Origin: Halobiforma lacisalsi AJ5
GTDB taxonomy: Archaea; Halobacteriota; Halobacteria; Halobacteriales; Natrialbaceae
DNA: 64,000 bases
NCBI RefSeq assembly: GCF_000226975.2
Contig: NZ_CP019285.1
Span: forward strand, 496,001 to 560,000
Direction of reading: 5' to 3'
In this document: piece after piece, positions 51,102-59,362 of the stretch
Numbering within the stretch: the first letter of the stretch is position 1
Layout: each line of letters starts with the position of its first letter
Program-made: the position numbers and the translations under genes
The notes under the pieces: generated by a model
What the model saw: the letters and a program-made list of their open reading frames with translations, nothing else
Told to the model about the DNA's origin: nothing
Database searches by the model: none

Positions 51102-51740
51102 CTAGTCGAAGATTTGTCCGAACAGCGCCCGTTCGCCCCGCCGCAGTCGCTCGAGGAAGGCCGACTTGCTGACGCCGAGTTCCGCGGCGACCTCCTCGGT
51201 CGAGGTGGCCCGCGGGATCTCGAAGTAACCTAGCTCGAGGGCCGCCCGGATGCACTCCTCCTGGGCCGGCGTGAGGTCCCACCGGCGGCTGGGGTCCTCC
51301 CGCGCCTCGGACTCGAGGGGGTAGATCCGCTCGAGGGTGACGCCGACGGTGTCGCCGGCGGCCTCCATGACCCCTTTGAGGACGTCGCGTCCGACGACCG
51401 CGCCGAAGATGACGGTCGCGTCCTCGCGGTACCGCAGCCGTTCGACGATGAGCCCGTTGTCGATCAGTTCGTGGACGATACAGGGGTGTTTCGACAGGCA
51501 GCGGTACCGGTAGCGGCCGTCGCTCTTCGAGACGTGGAGATAGGAGATCCGATCGTCCGCGTCGAGGGCCTCGGTGAGCCGTTCGCTTTTGGGCGCGCTG
51601 AACTGCAGGAGGTCGTTCCCGTCGTTGCGCCGCTGTGGCGGCTGAGCCTCGACCTCGACGCCGACCGCGGCGGTCGCCTCCGCCAGCGGACAGTCGTCGT
51701 TTTGCACCCGGAATTCGACCACGAGGCATTCGTCGATCAT
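51102..51740 (-). CDS. HTH_10 (bacterio-opsin-activator type) transcriptional regulator of the paa genes
   Basis: A 212-residue regulator. Residues 1-150 form a sensor-like region (CLVVEFRVQNDDCPLAEA, RYRCLSKHPCIVHELIDNG) seen in haloarchaeal Bat-type proteins; the C-terminal 50 residues are HTH_10: LTPAQEECIRAALELGYFEIP, then TSTEEVAAELGVSKSAFLERLRRGE. It is divergent from paaA over 99 bases, followed by paaI, and its own promoter carries a dyad, so control of the paa operon and autoregulation are inferred. The ligand is unknown; phenylacetyl-CoA would be the obvious candidate by analogy with PaaX. Confidence 0.85.
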   Translation of the reverse strand: MIDECLVVEFRVQNDDCPLAEATAAVGVEVEAQPPQRRNDGNDLLQFSAPKSERLTEALDADDRISYLHVSKSDGRYRYRCLSKHPCIVHELIDNGLIVERLRYREDATVIFGAVVGRDVLKGVMEAAGDTVGVTLERIYPLESEAREDPSRRWDLTPAQEECIRAALELGYFEIPRATSTEEVAAELGVSKSAFLERLRRGERALFGQIFD

Positions 51741-51748
51741 CGGGACGT

Positions 51749-51780
51749 ATGTGGTGTGTTATACGACACCAATATATAAA
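51749..51780. promoter_or_regulatory. Operator/promoter between the paa regulator and paaA
   Basis: On the minus strand a TATA box (TTTATATATT, 51780-51771) lies 31-40 bases before the regulator ATG at 51740. Between them is GGTGT-N8-ACACC (51753-51770), overlapping ATGTGGTGTGT (51749-51759), a motif shared with the paaK1 promoter. The dyad sits where a bound protein would block the regulator's start site. The paaA promoter is less clear; CCTAAG at 51804-51809 is a weak TATA candidate 31 bases before its ATG. Confidence 0.55.
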
Positions 51781-51839
51781 ACCCCCTCATGTAGCGGTCA
51801 ACCCCTAAGACTCTCACGATCGTTCATTCGGGTGAAACC

Positions 51840-52781
51840 ATGGACCTGGACACCGTGAAAGAACGCGCCGGTCCGCGGGAGTTCGACCCCGCGGACGACC
51901 TCCCCGAGGAGTACCGGGAGGCGGCGACCCGGATGATCGAGTTCCACGCCAACAGCGAGATCATGGGGGCGTACTTAGAGCGCCCCTTCATCCGGCAGGC
52001 GCCGAGCATCGACCGCAAACTGGCCTTCTCCGCGAAGGTGCAAGACGAGATCGGCCACGGGCAGTTGCTCTATCGCGCGGCGGAGTCGCTGGGCGTCAAG
52101 ACCCGCGAGGAGATGCTTGACGACCTGGCCAACGGCGACGGGAAGTTCCTCAACTGCTTCCACTACCCGATGGAGAGCTGGGTCGAGACGCCGATGATCG
52201 CCTTCTTCGTCGACGGCGCGGCGATGCGCCGACAGGCGACGCTGCGGCGGACCAGCTGGGAGCCCTACGCCCACGCGATGGACAAGGTCTGCTTCGAGGA
52301 GGGGTTCCACGTCAAACACGGCGAGGACATCCTCCGGACGCTGATGACGGGATCGCGGAAGGAACAGAAGCTGACCCAGGAGGCCTTCGAGACGTGGTGG
52401 CCCCGCATCATCCAGTTCTTCGGGCCGACCGACGACAAGAGCACGCACCACGACTTCGCGTCCGCCGTCGGGCTGAAACAGCAGTCCAACGACGAACTCC
52501 GGCAGGCCTTCCTCGACCAGTACATCCCGAAGGCGCGGAAGTACGGCCTCGAGATCCCCGACGAACCCCGCATTCGGGAGCGCGACGACGGTACCTACGA
52601 GGTCGTCGAGGACGACTTAGACTGGGACGAGTTCTTCACGATCGCGAAAAACGAGTACGAGCCGGGCGTCGGCCAGATCGACGGCCGAAAGAAGGCCCAG
52701 GAGGCCGTCGAGTGGGTCCGCGAAACGATCGAGGGCAACGACATGTCCGCCGGTAACCAGCCCCCGCAGGCAGCCGACTAA
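51840..52781 (+). CDS. paaA: 1,2-phenylacetyl-CoA epoxidase, catalytic subunit PaaA
   Basis: A 313-residue di-iron oxygenase subunit. The two E-x2-H metal motifs are seen in QDEIGHGQLLYRAAE near residues 63-77 and CFEEGFHVKHGED near 151-163. With oxygen and electrons from PaaE it epoxidises the ring of phenylacetyl-CoA. KLAFSAKVQDEIGH and TSWEPYAHAMDKVCFEEG are PaaA-specific. A short Ser/Gln-rich acidic tail follows residue 300. It is first in the operon paaA-paaB-paaC-paaD-zinc ribbon; paaB starts 7 bases after the stop. Confidence 0.96.
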   Translation: MDLDTVKERAGPREFDPADDLPEEYREAATRMIEFHANSEIMGAYLERPFIRQAPSIDRKLAFSAKVQDEIGHGQLLYRAAESLGVKTREEMLDDLANGDGKFLNCFHYPMESWVETPMIAFFVDGAAMRRQATLRRTSWEPYAHAMDKVCFEEGFHVKHGEDILRTLMTGSRKEQKLTQEAFETWWPRIIQFFGPTDDKSTHHDFASAVGLKQQSNDELRQAFLDQYIPKARKYGLEIPDEPRIRERDDGTYEVVEDDLDWDEFFTIAKNEYEPGVGQIDGRKKAQEAVEWVRETIEGNDMSAGNQPPQAAD

Positions 52782-52788
52782 CCGAACT

Positions 52789-53106
52789 ATGATCTGGGAA
52801 GTATTCCGACAGGAGAAGCAGGGTGACTACCACACCCACTGTGGCAACGTTCACGCACCGGACCGCGAGATGGCAAAGCAGTTCGCCGCGATCCAGCACG
52901 GCCGGCGCAAACCGACCAACAGCCTCTGGGTCGTCCCGAAAGAGGAAGTCGGCGAGATCGACGCCGACGACGTCGCCTTCGGCGGCACGACCGACAAGGG
53001 CTACCGGTGGGCGACGTCCTACAACCCGGACGTCGACCACGCCGAGGAGGTCGTCGAGTCCGAGGGCCAGCAGGCCGAAGCCGAGAAACAGCGGGGTGAC
53101 GCCTGA
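52789..53106 (+). CDS. paaB: 1,2-phenylacetyl-CoA epoxidase subunit PaaB
   Basis: A 105-residue non-catalytic subunit, normal for PaaB. WEVFRQEKQGDYHTHCGNVHAPD and LWVVPKEEVGEID are the family hallmarks. PaaB bridges PaaA-PaaC dimers into the full oxygenase. The last 20 residues are an acidic Glu/Gln tail. The stop shares a base with the paaC start (TGATG). Confidence 0.95.
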   Translation: MIWEVFRQEKQGDYHTHCGNVHAPDREMAKQFAAIQHGRRKPTNSLWVVPKEEVGEIDADDVAFGGTTDKGYRWATSYNPDVDHAEEVVESEGQQAEAEKQRGDA

Positions 53107-54005
53107 TGTCGGCGACGCTCGAGTCCCCGGCGGACCTCGACGACGAGGAGCGCGAGGCACTCGAGACGCTGCTCAAGCGACTCGGCGACGACGAGTACGT
53201 CCTCGCCGAGCGCTACACCGAGTGGCAGGTCAAGGCGCCGACCCTCGAGTCGGACCTGGCGCTCGCGAACAACGCCCAGGACGAACTCGGCCACGCCCGA
53301 CTCTGGTACGACGTCCTCGAGGACCTGGGCTACGAGGAGCACGAACTCGTCTACGAGCGCGAGGGTGACGAGTGGTGCCACAGCACGCTCGTCGAGCAAC
53401 CCTTCGCCGAAGGCGACTGGGCCGACGCAGTCCTGCGTCACTACCTCTACGACGTCGCCGAGGACATCCGGCTCGACGCGCTCGAGGGGTCGTCGTACGC
53501 GAAGATCGCCGACCGCGTCGGCAAGATCCGAAGCGAGGAGGAGTACCACCTCGAGCACGCCCGGAACTGGGTCGAACGGCTCGCGGACGGCGACGAGGGG
53601 GCCGAACGGCTGCAGGAGGCCGTCGACCGGCTGTTCCCGCACGCGCTGACGCTGTTCGAGCCGTGCGCGCCGGCCAGCGGCGCGGGAGACGCGAGCGGCG
53701 ACGCGGACGTCGAGGAAACGATCGTCGACGCCGGCTTCCGGGACGCAACCCTCGAGGAGATGCGCGAGGAGTGGCTCTCGACCGTCGTCCCGTTCCTGGA
53801 CGACCTCGGGCTGGAGACGCCGGCCTCGGAGCTCGTCCACTTCGACGAGTACGAGTTCGACGTGACCGAGGACGTCCTCCCCGACGCCGTCGGCCGGGAC
53901 GGTAGCCACACCGACGCCTGGGACGACCTCCGGGAGGAGTTTACCCACACCTACCGCGAACTGGAGCGTAGCGAAGCGACCAAGATCATGGACAAACCCG
54001 AATAA
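53106..54005 (+). CDS. paaC: 1,2-phenylacetyl-CoA epoxidase structural subunit PaaC
   Basis: A 299-residue ferritin-like partner of PaaA. NNAQDELGHARLWYDVLEDLG and RSEEEYHLEHARNWVERLADG retain E-x2-H pairs as in bacterial PaaC, which is structurally similar to PaaA but not itself the oxygenating site. The FxxxYxE-type end of the fold is followed by a halophile-typical acidic segment near residues 195-208 (GAGDASGDADVEE). Overlaps at both ends (TGATG with paaB, TAATG with paaD) give tight coupling. Confidence 0.95.
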   Translation: MSATLESPADLDDEEREALETLLKRLGDDEYVLAERYTEWQVKAPTLESDLALANNAQDELGHARLWYDVLEDLGYEEHELVYEREGDEWCHSTLVEQPFAEGDWADAVLRHYLYDVAEDIRLDALEGSSYAKIADRVGKIRSEEEYHLEHARNWVERLADGDEGAERLQEAVDRLFPHALTLFEPCAPASGAGDASGDADVEETIVDAGFRDATLEEMREEWLSTVVPFLDDLGLETPASELVHFDEYEFDVTEDVLPDAVGRDGSHTDAWDDLREEFTHTYRELERSEATKIMDKPE

Positions 54006-54442
54006 TGAGCAGCAACACGCCGGACCCCGACACCGACATCGACCCCGACTCCGACGCGACCCCCTGTGCGTACACCGACTACCGCGAGGGTGAAGGCGCC
54101 GAGGACCTCCCCGCAACCGGCGAGGACGCGGCCGGCCTCGAGGCCGACGTGTGGGACGTCGTCTACGAAATCGAGGACCCCGAGATGCCGGTCAGTATCG
54201 TCGACCTCGGGCTGATCTACGGAGTTACGGTCGAGGACGGCACCGCGACCGTCGACATGACGCTCACCTACTCGGGCTGTCCGGCGCGGGACATGCTCCT
54301 GGGAGAGGTCGAGGACGCGGTCGCGGACGTCGACGGCGTCGAGGAGGTCGACCTTCGGCTCGTCTGGAGTCCGGAGTGGACCGTCGAGATGGTCACCGAA
54401 CGGGGCAAAGCGGACCTGAAAGAGTTCGGACTGAGCATATGA
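54005..54442 (+). CDS. paaD: PaaD, MIP18/DUF59 part only (Fe-S assembly factor for the epoxidase)
   Basis: A 145-residue protein. After an acidic, disordered-looking head of about 45 residues, the DUF59 fold has EIEDPEMPVSIVDLGLIYGV and the conserved Cys in TLTYSGCPARDMLLGEVEDAV, ending LRLVWSPEWTVEMVTERGKADLKEFGLSI. In bacterial PaaD this same end runs on into a four-Cys zinc ribbon; here the gene stops and the ribbon is the next gene, overlapping by ATGA. PaaD helps to mature the epoxidase system in bacteria, probably the Fe-S reductase. Confidence 0.93.
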   Translation: MSSNTPDPDTDIDPDSDATPCAYTDYREGEGAEDLPATGEDAAGLEADVWDVVYEIEDPEMPVSIVDLGLIYGVTVEDGTATVDMTLTYSGCPARDMLLGEVEDAVADVDGVEEVDLRLVWSPEWTVEMVTERGKADLKEFGLSI

Positions 54443-54609
54443 GACGGAGCCGCGACCCCAGCGTCGAGACCAGCGGCGACGAGACGGGCGCTGAGTGTCC
54501 CTACTGCGAGTCGACGAACACCGTTCGCGAACACCCGAAGGGGCCGTCGCTCTGCCGGTCGATGCACTACTGCAACGACTGCGAACAGCCCTTCGAGAAG
54601 TTCGAGTGA
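54439..54609 (+). CDS. PaaD zinc-ribbon domain as a separate small protein
   Basis: A 56-residue protein with CPYC near residue 20, a further Cys at LCRSM, and YCNDCEQPFEKFE at the end. This pattern aligns with the C-terminal zinc ribbon of E. coli-type PaaD (CPRC ... CK ... YRCDSCREPFDYFK from memory). The ATGA overlap with the paaD stop shows that the two pieces are made together. A short polar head of 19 residues precedes it. It is very probably needed with the DUF59 part, as one functional PaaD. Confidence 0.85.
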   Translation: MRRSRDPSVETSGDETGAECPYCESTNTVREHPKGPSLCRSMHYCNDCEQPFEKFE

Positions 54610-54690
54610 GCGCCTTTTCCCGATCGTCGCCGCCCGGAAGCCGCGACTCAAGAACTTTGGTACTCGATACCATCAGTGACAGGTAGACGC

Positions 54691-55974
54691 ATGTCGGAGA
54701 TCATTCACCGCTGGGGGCGCGAGGAGCTACGCGAGCTACAGTCCAGACGACTCCGGGAAACGGTCGAACGGGCCTACGAGCACGTTCCGCTCTACCGGAA
54801 CCGCCTCGAGGAAGCCGGCGTCTCGCCGGCCGACGTCGAGAGCGTCGACGACCTCGAGAAGCTCCCCTTCACCACGAAAGCGGACTTCCGCGACGAGTAT
54901 CCCGACGGCCTCTTCGCCGTCGACGACGACGAGATCCGGCGCATCCACGCCTCCTCGGGCACCACCGGCAAGCCAAAGATCGTCGCCTACACCGAGCACG
55001 ACCTCGAGCTGTGGCGCGAGGTGATGGCCCGCTCGATGGCGGCCGCGGGGGTCGAGGCCGGCGATACGGTCCAGAACGCCTACGGCTACGGCCTCTTTAC
55101 GGGCGGGCTCGGCTTCCACGGCGGCGCGGAGGAACTCGGCGCGACCGTCGTTCCGTCCGGCAGCGGCAACACGCAGCGACAGGTCGAACTCGCGCGCGAC
55201 CTCGGGAGCGACGCGATCGGCTGTACCCCCTCCTACGCGCTGTACTTCGCCGAGACGGCCGAGGAGATGGGAGTCGATCCCCGCGAACTCCCGCTGTCGA
55301 CCGTGCTGTACGGCGCGGAGCCCTGCACCGAACCGATGCGCGAGGAGATCGAGGAACGCCTGGGTGCGACGGGAATCGAGAACTACGGCCTCTCCGAACT
55401 GATCGGCCCGGGCGTCGCCGCCGAGTGCCGCGAAGCACAGGACGGGATGCACATCCACGAGGACCACTTCTACCCCGAGGTGATCGACCCGGCGACGGGC
55501 GAACCGCTGCCCGAGGGCGAGGAGGGCGAACTCGTCCTCACGTCGCTCTCGAAGGAGGCGCTTCCCGTCCTTCGGTACCGCACCGGCGATCTCACGACGC
55601 TCACCGACGAGGAGTGCGAGTGCGGCCGGACGACGGTCCGCATGGACGGCGTTACCGGGCGGGCGGACGACCTCATTATCGTCCGCGGGGTCAACCTCTA
55701 CCCCAGTCAGATCGAGGACGTCGTCCTCGAGTTCGACGACGTCGCGCCTCACTACCGAATCGACCTCTACCGCGAGGACACCCTCGACCGCCTCGAACTG
55801 ACCGTCGAACTCACCGAGGACTTCGAGGGGGATCGGGGAGCGCTCCGCGAGGCGATGGCCGAGCGGTTCCAGAACGCGCTGTCGTTCAGTCCCGACGTCC
55901 TCGAATTGGCCGACTACGGGACGATCGAACGCACGGAAGTGGGGAAGGTCAAGCGGGTGTACGACCACCGGTGA
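54691..55974 (+). CDS. paaK: Phenylacetate--CoA ligase, copy 2
   Basis: A 427-residue paralogue of the ligase at 41982-43268. FTTKADFRDEYPDGLFAVDDDE and HASSGTTGKPKIVAYTEHDL are identical or nearly so; NYGLSELIGPGVAAEC and YRTGDLTTLTDEECECG follow, then VGKVKRVYDH. It lies 81 bases after the paaD ribbon, in the same direction, so it may share the operon. Two copies could differ in substrate (phenylacetate versus hydroxy- or substituted forms). Confidence 0.93.
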   Translation: MSEIIHRWGREELRELQSRRLRETVERAYEHVPLYRNRLEEAGVSPADVESVDDLEKLPFTTKADFRDEYPDGLFAVDDDEIRRIHASSGTTGKPKIVAYTEHDLELWREVMARSMAAAGVEAGDTVQNAYGYGLFTGGLGFHGGAEELGATVVPSGSGNTQRQVELARDLGSDAIGCTPSYALYFAETAEEMGVDPRELPLSTVLYGAEPCTEPMREEIEERLGATGIENYGLSELIGPGVAAECREAQDGMHIHEDHFYPEVIDPATGEPLPEGEEGELVLTSLSKEALPVLRYRTGDLTTLTDEECECGRTTVRMDGVTGRADDLIIVRGVNLYPSQIEDVVLEFDDVAPHYRIDLYREDTLDRLELTVELTEDFEGDRGALREAMAERFQNALSFSPDVLELADYGTIERTEVGKVKRVYDHR

Positions 55975-56038
55975 GCGAGTCGGGGCCGCTCGAGGGACCC
56001 GACCACGTTATAAGACGAAAGACGTCGTACGGTATCGT

Positions 56039-56242
56039 ATGCCAATACCAGGATACGATCCCGAAGATATCGAGGACGCGCTCGAGACCAACCTGGAGGA
56101 GGCACACCTCGAGGAGTACCTCAGCGAGTCCGAACGCGAAACCTACCGGAACGGCGACGCTGAACTGGTCGACCTGCTCGAGGCCGACGAGCTCCGGGCG
56201 ATCGTCGAGGACGAGGACGTGCCGGTCGAAGAAACCGATTGA
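56039..56242 (+). CDS. Small acidic hypothetical protein, 67 residues
   Basis: A soluble 67-residue frame beginning MPIPGYDPEDIEDALETNLEEAHLEEYL with about one third Asp/Glu, predicted mostly helical. Codon use is halophile-like with consistent G/C at third positions, and the upstream TTATAAGAC around 56008-56016 is a TATA candidate 23-31 bases before the ATG, so expression is plausible. No domain is recognised. Acidic proteins of this size are frequent in haloarchaea, and function cannot be stated. Confidence 0.6.
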   Translation: MPIPGYDPEDIEDALETNLEEAHLEEYLSESERETYRNGDAELVDLLEADELRAIVEDEDVPVEETD

Positions 56243-56290
56243 CCCCGTTCCCGTCGTGTCGGCCACCGTCGCTCACGCCGTCGAGAGCCG

Positions 56291-57265
56291 TTACACGGGC
56301 TCGAGCCCCGCTTCCTCCCGGAGGACGTTGATGTACTTCCGGAAGCCGGACTCGAGGTCGTACTCGGGCTCGTAGCCCAGGTCCGCCTGTGCGGCGGTCA
56401 TGTCCAGGTTCTGCGTCCAGGGGAGTTCACCGTCGTCGGAGACGTCGATCTCTGCGTCGGGGAGGATCGACTCGACGGTCTCTGCGGCCTCGCGGATCGT
56501 CGCGAGGACGCCCCGGACATTGTAGACCCGCTGGGAGAGGGCCTCCTCGGGCGTGAACGCCGCCTTGCGGAACGCCTGGGCGATGTCCTCGACGTGTTGC
56601 CAGTCGACGTACTGGTCGCCGTACTCGACGCTGTAGGACTCGCCGAGCGCGGGCTTCTCGACGATGTTCGCCAGGAACGCGGAGCCGCCGGTCTCCCGAT
56701 AGGGGCCGTAGGCCACGGTCGGGCGCAGGGCGACGTGGTCCAGGCCGTAGTCCTCCCGGTAGACCCGCGCCTGGTGTTCGTTGTACTCCTTGGTCGCCCC
56801 GTAGAGCGTGTCGGGATAGACGAGTTCGTCCTCGTCGACCCACTCGGCGTCGTAGTTCTCCGGCGGCGCGTAGGCCGCCGCCGAGGAGGCCCAGGCGACC
56901 CGTTCGACCTGGTCGTCGAGGATCCGGGCCGCCTCGAAGACGTTGTTCGTCCCCATGATGTTCACGTCCGCCGCGCTCCGGGGGTTCTCCCGGGCCGTCG
57001 TCGTCAGCAGCGCGGCGAGGTGGACGATGTGGGTCGCGCCCGTCTCCCGCACCGCACGGATCACGTCGGTCGCCTCGGAGACGTCGCCCCGCCGCACCTC
57101 GACATCGTCCGCGACGCCGAGGTTCTCGAGGATCTCGGTGTCCGTCGAGAGGTCGTAGGCCACGACGTCGTGGCCGTGCTCGAGCAGGTCCTGTACCACG
57201 TAGGAACCGATGAAGCCGGTGCCGCCGGTCACTAGTACTGTCGCGTCGTCTGTCTCGTTCGTCAT
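56291..57265 (-). CDS. NAD-dependent epimerase/dehydratase (extended SDR)
   Basis: A 324-residue SDR with the Rossmann loop VLVTGGTGFIGSYVVQDLLE near residue 10, HLAALLTTTARENP, Ser-Tyr-Lys catalysis as WASSAAAYAPP and YGATKEYNEHQAR, and PTVAYGPYRE. It acts on a sugar-nucleotide or similar carbonyl substrate; specificity is not readable. The ATG at 57265 gives the family N-terminus, dropping 16 upstream codons. It is downstream of the TPP enzyme on the same strand by 67 bases. Confidence 0.88.
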   Translation of the reverse strand: MTNETDDATVLVTGGTGFIGSYVVQDLLEHGHDVVAYDLSTDTEILENLGVADDVEVRRGDVSEATDVIRAVRETGATHIVHLAALLTTTARENPRSAADVNIMGTNNVFEAARILDDQVERVAWASSAAAYAPPENYDAEWVDEDELVYPDTLYGATKEYNEHQARVYREDYGLDHVALRPTVAYGPYRETGGSAFLANIVEKPALGESYSVEYGDQYVDWQHVEDIAQAFRKAAFTPEEALSQRVYNVRGVLATIREAAETVESILPDAEIDVSDDGELPWTQNLDMTAAQADLGYEPEYDLESGFRKYINVLREEAGLEPV

Positions 57266-57332
57266 AGTGGGATACTGTGTGTATCGGTCACGTATAGGTT
57301 GGTGTTCGTTCACGTTCGTCTCTCGTCGCTCG

Positions 57333-59027
57333 TCACTCGTGGAGCCCCCCGACCGACTCGTAGAACGACGAGGCCAGTTGGTCGGCCATCTCCTCCTCGC
57401 GGTCGATGCGGACGTCGACGACGTGCGGAGTGTCCGCCGCCTTCCCGTCCTCGAGGGCGTCGGCGAGGTCGTCGGGGTCGGTCACCCGCCGGCCGACTGC
57501 GCCGAACGCTTCGGCGACTTGCACGAAGTCGGTGTCGTGGAACTCGACGCCGGCGATCTCCCCGTCGTCCTGCATCTGCCGGACCATCCCGAGGCTGGTG
57601 TCGTTCAGGACGACGAACGTCGGCGCGACGTCGTACTCGACGGCCGTCTCGACGCTGTTCATCGTCATCGAAAAGCCGCCGTCGCCGGCGACCGAGATCA
57701 CGTCCTTGTCGGTCGTCAGCGCCGCCGAGACCGCGGCCGGCTGGGCCCAGCCCATCCCGCCGACACCGCCGCTGCCGAAGTACGTGCGGACCGCGGGCGT
57801 CTGCAGGTAGTACAGCAGCCAGAACCGGTTGTTCCCCGAGTCGGCGGTGACGATCGTCCCCTCGTCGACGACTCGCTCGATCTCTTTGGCGGCGCGCTGG
57901 GGTTTGATCGGGCTCGAGTCGTCCCGGCACTCGGGTGCCGTGAACCACTCCCGGGCTTCGGCCGCACGCTCGAGCGCCCACCCGTTTTCGCCACTGCCAG
58001 CCTCCGCGAGCGCGGCGAGGCTCTCCGCCGCGTCGCCGATGAGGCCCACGTCGGCGGGGTAGACCCAGCCCGCGTTCCGGGCGTCCACGTCGGCGTGGAC
58101 GATCGTCTGCTCGTCCGGTCGGACGAACTCGGGAGCCTGCCAGTTGGTGTCCATCGGGTTCAGCCGGCAGCCGACGACCAGCAGCGTGTCGGCTTCGCTG
58201 ACGACCCGGTTCGCCCCCTCGTGGCCGAACGAGCCGATGACCCCCGCCGCGCGGTCTTCGGTCTCGGGGTAGGTCGACTTCCCGAGGTAGGAGGTGACCA
58301 CCGCGCAGTCGTAGGCGTCGGCGACGGCCGCGAGTTCGTCGTAGGCCTTTGCAGCGTGGACGCCGTTCCCCGCGATCACGACCGGGCGGTCGGCGGCCTC
58401 GAGGGCGTCGACGGCCGCTGCCACGTCGTCGTCGGTCGGCGCGGCGTCCCAGGTGCGCGCCTGTTCGCGGGCGTCCCAGGCCGGTGGCGTCGGATCGTCG
58501 GGCACCTCGTCGGTGATCGCGTTCCCGTCCAGGATCACGGCGGTAGGGCCCGGTCGGCCGGCGACGGCGTGTTTGAACGCCAGTTGCGCCGACCGCAGCG
58601 TCTCGACGGGCGTCCGCGGGAACCACCACTCCTTGGTAATCCCCTCGAGGATGTCGGGCAGCCCGAGCCCGCCGTAATCCCCGCGGGACTGCTGGTAGGG
58701 GGCGAGCGTCGAGTACTCGCCGCGTTCGGAGGCCTCGGTGAGCACGACCATCGGCGAGGACGCCAGCCGGGCTTCCATCTGGCCGATCGCGCCGAGGCTG
58801 CCGATCCAGGGACCCTGGCCGGTGAGGACGGCCGGTCGACCGGTGAGCCGGCCGTACGCCTCGGCCATGACGCTCGCCTCGCGCTCGTCGCGCGGCCGAA
58901 CGACCGTCACGTCGGAGTCGGGGAGGTGCTCGAACAACTCGATCGCGCGGCCGCCCGGGTAGCCGAAGACGTACTCGACGTCCAACTCCTCGAGGGTCGC
59001 GACGAGTTCGTGGGCCGTGGTCGTCAT
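57333..59027 (-). CDS. Thiamine-diphosphate-dependent enzyme (acetolactate-synthase/2-oxoacid decarboxylase family)
   Basis: A 564-residue three-domain ThDP enzyme. The N-terminal pyrimidine domain has VFGYPGGRAIELFE and the catalytic-Glu region RPRDERE (Glu48); the middle domain AADRPVVIAGNGVHAAKAYDE; the PP domain GDGGFSMTMNSVETAVEYDV ending with VLNDTSLGM, the GDG-x-N metal motif. No small regulatory acetolactate subunit is nearby, so a catabolic 2-oxoacid or benzoylformate-type decarboxylase or lyase is more likely than branched-chain synthesis. It overlaps the EthD gene by four bases. Its place beside the paa genes raises the possibility of an aromatic oxoacid as substrate. Confidence 0.82.
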   Translation of the reverse strand: MTTTAHELVATLEELDVEYVFGYPGGRAIELFEHLPDSDVTVVRPRDEREASVMAEAYGRLTGRPAVLTGQGPWIGSLGAIGQMEARLASSPMVVLTEASERGEYSTLAPYQQSRGDYGGLGLPDILEGITKEWWFPRTPVETLRSAQLAFKHAVAGRPGPTAVILDGNAITDEVPDDPTPPAWDAREQARTWDAAPTDDDVAAAVDALEAADRPVVIAGNGVHAAKAYDELAAVADAYDCAVVTSYLGKSTYPETEDRAAGVIGSFGHEGANRVVSEADTLLVVGCRLNPMDTNWQAPEFVRPDEQTIVHADVDARNAGWVYPADVGLIGDAAESLAALAEAGSGENGWALERAAEAREWFTAPECRDDSSPIKPQRAAKEIERVVDEGTIVTADSGNNRFWLLYYLQTPAVRTYFGSGGVGGMGWAQPAAVSAALTTDKDVISVAGDGGFSMTMNSVETAVEYDVAPTFVVLNDTSLGMVRQMQDDGEIAGVEFHDTDFVQVAEAFGAVGRRVTDPDDLADALEDGKAADTPHVVDVRIDREEEMADQLASSFYESVGGLHE

Positions 59028-59362
59028 CGGCCCGTCTCGGTCGCGGTCTCGTCGACGTGGACGGTCTCCTCAACGATCAGCCGCGGGCCGGCCCCGACGT
59101 CGACGAACTCCGCGGCGTCCGCCTGCACCTCCTGACCCACGTCGGAGGCGAACGCCTCGTTCAGCGCCGCCTCGTCCTCGAAAGTGAGTTCGAGGACGCC
59201 GTCGTACTCGACCGCCTCGGGGTCGGTGGGGACGGACGTGCTGTACCGCTGCAGGCCGGGCAGTTCGCGAGCGATCTCGGCGTGGTCGCCCTGCCACCGG
59301 TCGACGAACTCCTCGTGGCTGTACCCGTCCTTGCGGACGAGGAGCTCTACCATCGTGATCAT
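59024..59362 (-). CDS. EthD-family dimeric alpha+beta barrel protein
   Basis: A 112-residue ferredoxin-like fold protein: MVELLVRKDGYSHEEFVDRWQGDHAEIARELPGLQRY is the EthD-type motif with W-x-G/D-x-H. Members include lactone isomerases and degradation accessory proteins. The ATGA overlap with the ThDP enzyme (59024-59027) implies that they act together. A start three codons later is possible. A decyclising or isomerising step next to the decarboxylase would fit, but is conjecture. Confidence 0.8.
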   Translation of the reverse strand: MITMVELLVRKDGYSHEEFVDRWQGDHAEIARELPGLQRYSTSVPTDPEAVEYDGVLELTFEDEAALNEAFASDVGQEVQADAAEFVDVGAGPRLIVEETVHVDETATETGR

